A stretch of 64,000 bases of DNA from Ischnura elegans (Eukaryota; Arthropoda; Insecta; Odonata; Coenagrionidae): positions 43,753,812 to 43,817,811 of the forward strand of contig NC_060259.1 in assembly GCF_921293095.1 (NCBI RefSeq). The letters run 5' to 3'. Below, piece after piece: positions 12,001-21,000 of this stretch. The position numbers and the translations under genes were made by a program. The notes below the pieces were generated by a model that had not been told where the DNA came from, made no database searches, and saw only the letters and a program-made list of their open reading frames with translations. Position 1 is the first letter of the stretch; every line of letters starts with the position of its first letter.

Positions 12001-15000
12001 CCATCTCATAAATTTTTCATTCCATCTAGAGATTATACTATCTTTATACTTACCGCTTATTTTGTGATGCAGTATGTTCTAGAATAGGCAGTGTCACATA
12101 AAATGTCTAATGCTGGACCAGATGTATAAAGCTGTTGTTTACTAATACTTACTGATACATAATTACCCCGAGCAGAGGAAAGTTTTAGATCTATGAAGAT
12201 TATTTTTTTCATAGGTTTTACCTTGGACAAGGAATCCAATACTATAGCGATTATATGCCAAGACTCGACTGTAATATTAGGATTTGACTCTAGAGAAAGG
12301 CTTGTCCAGTGGCAAGTAAAGATTGCTAAGAATTTGGGTGAAGGTGAGTTGCTTTGAACTAATATCTTTGAAGAATTACCTTGTAAATTGTATCTAACAA
12401 TGCATGATTGCCTCAATAACTACTATTATCCATTTTTACTAACTGCCATTCAAATTATACTTGTTTTTAACTTCTTTAGCATGCTTTTAACATGATGTTT
12501 TGATGGTTCAGGTCAGAAGTTCACTGTGCAGATTGTTAGTGCGCCTCCCAAGTCTAAGTTACCTCTTGGTCCAGCACGACTGCATGTCAGAGATCATTGC
12601 TTCTCCCTAACATCTGGCTTACATCCTCGAGTCCTTGGCTCGTGGAATATTTCCCATCTCAGGTTTGTCCTTGACTAACATTTCTTATACTTTTGTCTGA
12701 TTTTCTGAATATATGTGTTTTAATATTGGCCAACTTTTTCACATTACTTCAAAAGTATTTCAAAGCAATAATCATTCTAATAACATTTCTTAACTGTGTG
12801 TGTATAGTCTTGGACAAAAAAATGATCAACATGGCAAAAGGTAGAACTTCCACAGAAAATTGTGCCATAGAGGAAATGACAACTGCGCGCCCACTTCATT
12901 TGCAACCTGCTGGGGCAATAAATGGCTCTTGTTTGGGCAATGAGCAGCTGTGTAGGGACTTGCCTCAAGTATGAGGGAAATTTAATATACCTGTTTGTAT
13001 TCCTTTCATGTTTCAGACTCAGTTGCTGTAGTTTTGATGACTCTCAAAATATGTATGTGAAATCACTTTTATTAATTGTGGTACATTGATCAAAAATCCA
13101 AAGCACAGCATACTCCCAATAGGGTAGTTTCCTTCATCAAAGAAAACGAAAGGCATTGATTGCGATTCGTTACCTACCATTAGTGTATTCATAATATACA
13201 AATTATTTGGTTTTAGAAATCCAAGTTAACACGAATGGCAATGGTCAATTTTATCCTCAGTTGAAAAAGTCCAGATTGGCGCCCATGCGATTCCACTCCA
13301 CGTGACATCACAGGGACCTAGTTTCTATACGAGTAGATAGGAGTTTTACATCGTCTGAGATTACCAATGCATGCATGAGGCACAGAGCTCAGGGAAACAT
13401 GTCTTAATAATCACCTATTAAAACTGCCTATGGTCGGAAAGTTTCCTTCGTTTGATAAGGTATTAATAATCCTTATTTAAGCCAAGCACTACCTGCTTGC
13501 AGGGTACTCTGCTACCTGCTAGCATCCTGCGTCGTATCAACACTCAAAGCCTCGGCCCAATGTCACCTCACTTGCAGCAGCGGGAACCAGAACGACGTCA
13601 CACGGGGTTTTCCCAGGGTCGCGTTTTAGCGCGCTTGAAATTTTTCACTTTTCATGTGATCGCGTAAAATAGATATCGTCATTTATAAATCTAAAAGCAT
13701 GAAATACGTACTCCAGGAGTAATAATCTTTTGATTAAGGCAATAAAAAAATAATGGGAAACCACCCTATTATATGGGCTAATGAAGGGGAGAGGTGGCAC
13801 GAATAATTGAAGAGCATGAATAATCCATACTTTCACTTTAATTTCATGTAATTTTCATATTTCACGTCAATCGAACGATTTATTATTATTTATGCTCATT
13901 GTCTGTTATTTTAGGCTCCCTTCTGGTATCATTCACGGCTACCTTTTCCTGACCACAATCATTTTAGCGGCGATAATGTGGTCACACTCTTATTCCTACC
14001 GTTCCATGTAATGCTTGGTTTCCGAAGACTGCGCACTCGTGTCTGCTAGATCACGGATACAGAAAATTGGTTGGCATGAATGCTTCAAAACTGCTGTGCG
14101 ACGTCTGAAACTACACTGTGAGGCACCACACTGCATAGTTGCGTCTCGCACAAGTAGCCTGGTATGCAACTGCTGCGGGGTGCATCTCGTGATCACTGAA
14201 CACAATCCCACTCCTTGATTTTTAGATAACATAAACATGGTGCTTCTGTGAAGGTAATGGGCGCATGATCATCCCATCGTGCTGCAGCGGTTATAAGAAA
14301 ACCAGGACTTTTGGCAATTTGTCTTAGACCCAGGCGAGTGCCTGGCTATAGCTCATGCTATCTCTTCTTCCACTTCCCCCTCTGCCTTCACTTCTACTAT
14401 TCCCTTCCTATCCAGTTTGACCTTGACTTGTCATGGCATAAATATGTCCGAGTGCGAAGAAATCTCCGGTTCCTTCAGGCCATATTCAACCGAATGCAAG
14501 GCCATGGCAATGATTTCGCATTTGTGATATGAAATATGCAATAATAGATCATGGACAACATTTCTCTTAATTTGCAATTGGTTAACTATTGAAGAATCTT
14601 CTAAAATTAATCTAGAGCTTTTTTTTGCCTCTTATCGTTGCCTGCATGCTAGGGCAGGTGTCCAAGTGAACTTGAAATATTCTTTGTCCAAAAGTAAATC
14701 ATTTATTCCCCATTGCAAAGAGGTTTCTATTGGAAATAATAATCCTGGTGTAGCCCTGCATTAAAATGAAAATATCCTGGTGCCTTTGCATCCGATTAAT
14801 TTTTTTATAAAGATAGCGGAAAATATCAAAGGAGTGTAAAACTTGTGCACAGATAAGCTGCAACATAGATAAACCACAGCCGGAGAATCGGGAGTCTGCA
14901 TTATTTGCCATAGGTTGAGGATAGTAATAAAATCCATGGTTAGCTTCTACTTTGCTTAGATAACACTCATTCTTTGGAGCCTATTGTCATGGAAGACTAT

Positions 15001-18000
15001 CACCAGTCAGAAAAACTAATCAGAGCAAATGAAAGGCAGAAAATTATTCTTACCCTAAAGTATACTGACATTGCTAGTTACAGCACTAATAGAAAACTTC
15101 CAATTAGTTGATCATGTGATTCGGTGTACAAGTAAATTTTCAGTTGGATGAAATTTTTTTTATGCAACATATGTGATAAAAACTGAATTTCATAATATTC
15201 ACATCTTATTACAAAGATTGTTTTCATCTATTGTCTTCCAAACTTGTTAGCATCAATAGTATATCCCTTTAAGTGTAAGTCCTTTAATGAAATTATGCTC
15301 TAATATGTAATCCATATGACGATCAAAAATAATTGATGTAATGCATTGGTAGATTCGAGATAATGAGCGTATGTGATGGAAAAATGGAAATCAGTCATTT
15401 GAAATGGATGTTAATGTTTCCAAAATTTCACTCAAGCCTTCTTCACCAAGTTCTTTTCACTAAGAAAATTTTCAATCATTAACCCTGGATGATTTTCTAT
15501 TCCTCCAACAAGTCCTTTCCTTGCAGATATGTTTGGGGTGGGACTTATATGAATGAGCCCTCCAAAGGCTAGGGTTGAGGGAGCAGCATTAAGAAATGAG
15601 GGCTGCTTGCAGAGCTTTCTAGAGTGGTGCCCCTGGAGCTCCAAGAGGCTCATTTTTTTGTCCAAGACTGTGCTTCTTATGAACTGTGTCTTTGAGAAAT
15701 TAGGTTTATCCAAGTAATGCCATGGCATCCTCCATGTGGTATCATTGATAGAATACTGAATTCATATCATTTGTTGGAATGTATTTCTTGAGATTGTAAT
15801 AAGTATGTATGTATAAGTTAATACTAAAAAGGAAATTTTATGTACTTCAGTGGCTTTTTTATTCCATTTAATTGGTGAAAAAATGTGTAACGTTCATGTA
15901 TCCTCACCTATGAGATCATTTTCCACTGATTCTGAATCTTATTGCAATTCAGCTGTGATAATAAATGAGTGTTGGAATGAATGAAGTTGTGGTATGCATC
16001 AGTGTTACCTTGTATTTTTGGGTTAATGTTCATTATTGTAGATGTTTAAGTATTTCTTGGATATTTTTTTTCTTTTCCTATGTTCATCTCATAAATGATT
16101 TTTAGCTTGTCAGATACCTACTTCTTCATCTCATCATAAGCCTACACATAGGTTGTTGTCTAGTAATATTGGCATAAAATAAGCTCTAGGGTAAACCAGA
16201 AAATATCCTGGCTTGCCAGCAAGACCTACTACAACCTAAAAAGGCCTGGTACATCAAGCATTCCTTGTGAATGCAGCTTCGTTAACCTTAAAGGACGTTT
16301 TACACGGTACACGTAATTGCGCAGTCTGACGTACGTGTGAAGGCGCAATCAAAATTGCGTCGTGTAAAGCGGTGAATTGCTAGAACACATGCGAGAATGC
16401 GTGGATGCGAGACGGCAAAATAGCCCCTGTTCTAATTTCGTTCATGCATTCGCGCAATTCCACGCCATTTTAGAAATTAATGCAGCTCTAGCCTGCGCAA
16501 TTCCGTGTACCGTGTAAAACGGCCTTAACAAAACAGAGAGCACCATTCAAAATGCATTCAACGATTGCATAGTTCATGCTTCAACGATCTTATCAAATCC
16601 GCAGAGGATATCCAGATCATGGCTATCAAGTAGAATTTTTTCAAATGAGGAATTTTATCCATTACATATGTGAACTCTGCGGTAAAAACCAAGCTGATAG
16701 AAGGAGGTGACAGAGGGTGTCCAGCGATAGGGAAAATAGGGAATTATGCGTGAATTTTGAGTCCCTGGAATTATTCATGAATTTTTTAATTGAAAAAATT
16801 TAAATTTTACATGCATTGTGTGTTCACTAACCTATTCCTTGCCCTTGTTAACGATTAAATATAATACTATTTACCAGTATTGAAGTAATTTTGGGTGTTT
16901 TAAAATTATTTTCTATCACATTAATCACGTAAGATTAACCTGGTATTTTGTAAAAAAAATTTCCCTGGAAAAGCGGGAGTTGTGCATGAATTTTTCTGCT
17001 TTGATTGGCTGGACACCCTGTGACAAAGTTATCCTTGGAAATGAAAGAATGGACTGCGAACAACACTGCTCTGCATTGTACGGAATCTAAACATTCATTC
17101 TGAAGAGGAATCCAGATTATTTCACTAAAATTTTGTGGTTGAAAACTTGAACAACACATCAGTTCTAGTATTTGAAAGGAAAGTGATATTTTTTAAAGTG
17201 AATGTTTTGCATAAAATTGACAGCATATGATTAATGTTGGCTAATGTGTAATTAGAGGTCGATGAAGAAGATGTTATGGGTTTGAAAATTAAATCAAGGT
17301 TCGGATTCTATTTTATTGATTTTCAATGAAGGTACAATTTTTGAGGGTAAGGATCTCTATACATAATACATCTATAGAAGTATCAGAAGTCTTGTAAAGA
17401 TCTATTTTTCTCGTAAAGTTTTAGGAATGGGTTTAAGTACTTGGAAACAAAATTAGCTAAATATTCATGGATGTAGAATATTTTATGTGTATTATATTTA
17501 CAAAATATGATTATTAAAATCATTCCTGTATTCTCAAATCTTTTTGGTGATCCATAATTATGTGCCTGTAAAAATTATGCTCAGAGTTCCATACATTCTG
17601 GTCATCAAATTTTTCATCAATAGTAAACAAGATGGTGCGCATTTTAACAATGGTGTGCAAACAAGGCAATGTCTGTGTTGGCAGTATAGGAAAATCATGA
17701 GGAAGAATCAGCACTTTGTTCTATGCTTATAATATGTTACCTTGTGGTGGTTTTGTCTAATATTGATTATGCTTTTACAGGCGCTATGGTGTTGTGGATG
17801 GGGGCCGATTCTGCTTTGAGGGTGGCTCTCGCTGTGGCAAGGGAGAGGGTGTCCACGTATTGGCCACCGCTGATGGCCAAGGGGAAGTCATTGCTCAAGC
17901 CCTTCGATTGGGCTCGCAAGGACGACTCCTTAGCCTACCTGCTCAGTCATCACCTACCTTATCGAGACATCATGTTCACAACTTTTCTGGTAGGTAGTTT

Positions 18001-21000
18001 AATTTTATGTGCACTTAATTTTAGTTGTGGTAGTACTCCAATTACAGCTTCTTATGGAAATGTTTACCTTCAGTTAATAAGTAATTGCTCACAAGTGGAG
18101 TTCAAATATTTTATCTGCATAGGAAATTACTTTGGGCATGCAGCTGTCTGGAATATCCATTGTGATTATTTTTTTAGGCTATACGTATGTAGTATTTCAC
18201 TGGTATCCTCTGCTTTTCTATGTTAGCTCAATACTGTCTTTTCAAGATCAGCAATGTAAGTCTTTTGTTGACTTAGACATGTAAATTATTTATGAAAATG
18301 TTACGCAATCACTTATTACCCTCTGGCTATGTAAGTTTTACAGATTGTTGCATAAAAAATTATTTATTTTGTTAAAGGCCTAACTACATAGTACTTTAGT
18401 AAACAAATGAGTTGATTTCTAAATGTATGAATGCAAAAATGCACTGTGTTATCACCAAACTTGAAATAATTCATTAGCAGAAAATGGAACCTTTTCTATT
18501 TTCTGGCTGTCAAAAGTTTGGCTGATCTTTGTTATTATGGTGTGTGTAAGTGCATTTCTGGAGTTGACATCAGTTTGATGCAATTTTCCCCTTGTTTGCA
18601 GCAGCAGAAAGTCCTCAGAGGCATGTGCACTCCATGATGTCAGATGTTGGATATGGCGATGGCCTGTCAGAGCAGCACGCGGTGCTATGCAGCTCGAATG
18701 CGAGGCTGGTGCAGAGCCTTGGGGAGATGTGCTCGGAGAGGGGAGCAAACTCGAGTTTGTCCGCCTGTCGAATGTCCACCATGAGGCCGACAGTTGAGTC
18801 ATGGGCGTGGAACTCATCAATGGAGTCCTGTTTCTCCCCATCTACCTCCCACTGGTGTTTCTCCCTGCATCATCACGTACACCATCACCCCTGCAACATA
18901 TCCCTGAGGACATCCAATGCCCCTGGCCCTTCCTCGCCCCCTATCCCAGTGCACGGCCATGAGGGTGCCATTGGTGGCGAGGTGTCTGGCAGGGACATGT
19001 TCGCAGGGTTTGTGACTGATGGTGAGGGGAGGGGTGGGGCCCTGATGAGTGGAGCAGGTGATGGCACTTCTATTTGCTCACAGGGAAGTGGTGGTGAGAG
19101 TGAATATTGTGTACCGGCTCGGTATACTCCGTGCACACAAGCCAAATCCAACTCTTCATCATCGTCAGCATCTACAGCCTCCAACTCAACTTGTTCATCT
19201 CTATCCTGTTCATGGTATGATAAGCCAAAGCCTGGCCAAGTAGGTGGAGTGACATCGCTGGCCACTGGGGATGATTCTTCACACATGGTATCACCTAGTC
19301 TGCCGAGAGTGGCAGGTGGCACTACCGTGGCATGTGCAAAGCATCTCCACCATCATCATCACCATCACCACCACCATCATGCCTCCGCAATGGCTACTAA
19401 TTCAGGAGACAACGTGGACATCTATGACACCCCAAAAAATGTTGCTAGTCATTCATGTGCAGCTGTGGTGAGTTATTTCTTCCTATTAAGGTAGTTGTCT
19501 TGAGCATTTGATTGTTGTCATTTGATATAATTTTAGTGGTAGCCTTTCCCCTTGCTGAGTGTGAAAAAAGCCAGCTTTAACTTTAAGGTAAATATTAGAG
19601 TAAAATATAATTGCACTTTTCCACAATTATTATAGTGCGTACTCTGTGTTTTGGCTCACAGTGCCATCATTTGGTACAAGACATCACAGTGCAGTAGAAC
19701 ATTTCGTTTGAGGGAGAGGCGCAAAACAGAAGTTCAGTGGAGAGACATTAAGAAAATGGGAAACAAAGGAGATGCAGAAAATCCAGTGTTAGTGGGACCC
19801 TTGGAATAGCATGGTGAAAAAATCAGGGAAAGGGGAAGTCAAGGGGGAAGAATAGAATGGATGGGGTGAAAGAAAGTTGCACATGTCATTTGAAAGGGAG
19901 AGGTGGGAGTTGTAGGTATGGAGGCAAGGAGGTGGGGTAGGGAAGTCCCTGAAAGGGTAACCAGGAAAGGAGTGAGGATGGGTTCAGCAGGAGTTCAGGG
20001 AAGGGATAGCTGGTGAAAAAATGGTCAGGACAAGACAGAGGGAAGTGGGTGGGTGGACGAGAAAAAAAGCCCATAGAGGTTGAAGTCTGCTAACACGTTC
20101 ACTGTTGTTTCGCTCATAATGAGCAAAGAAGTGGTCACTTTTTTGGCCTCTCATACCATGCTGTTGTTCACAGTGACTTCAGTGCCTTGTATATGATGTG
20201 ACCAACACGGCATATATAGCCGAATGCACACAGAAACTCAAATTGAAAGGATCAAAGTAATAAAGCGAAAGGAAAAAGAAAAACGCTTTGGAGCGATTAG
20301 TGAATTCAAATTCGCAGCAAGGAACGTGATAAAGAGAGGGCGAAGTAGGAATTTGAACATTTGTTTTCCAGGAGGGGATATAGGGGAGAGGCGAGTGGGT
20401 GATAAAAATTATTTCATTCATGAGCAAATTCATATCTATTTTTACTATTTCAAATTCCAAAATTTTTAGCTTTTTGCCCTTATTTTTAAGGTGGAGAATT
20501 TCCAGACAGAATTTTAAGGATGAGAATTTTGTAGCAAGTGTTTGGATGGAAGTAATATTTCATCACAATTTTTCCAACACTTTTTGTGTTCTTTCATACT
20601 AGTATTGAAGCTTGTACTGGTCTGTCCTGTGTAACACATGTTACGTAAATCACAATTTAGTTTGTATATGGTGGATTGATGTAGGTGTCTACTTTGTTAC
20701 AGAGCAGAATTTTTCTAAGACTACCAGGGTTGTAAAATGAAAGCGTTTTTCTCCTATTGTGTTTTATTTTCATATGTTGAGCTTCCACCATATCTCACCT
20801 GAATCAGTTGAATGGGTTTGGATTTTGAGGGAAGGTGTTCACCCAAACAGAATGAATAGAATAAAATAGTATCAGTCACAGAAAATTAGGTAAGGGTTTA
20901 GAATGGTTGTAATCAGTGAAGAAAGAAATGTTTATTTGATGTTGATTGATTCAGGAAGAAATAGAGAATATATTGAAGGCGAAGTTGGTAAAAAGTGTGT

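Noticed and set aside
12693-12974. Open frame of 93 codons in intron 5.
   Set aside because: It overlaps the intron start, has no family motif, and the exon 5 to exon 6 junction skips it in perfect phase.
16235-16640. Possible heavily decayed GIY-YIG (Penelope-like) sequence around the Harbinger MITE (IPCECSF, then a frame after the MITE).
   Set aside because: Only IPCEC is clearly family-like and the rest needs generous alignment.
18885-19322. Long open frames on the minus strand and in other frames opposite exons 7 and 8.
   Set aside because: They are shadows of GC-richer Dok-7-like coding sequence.
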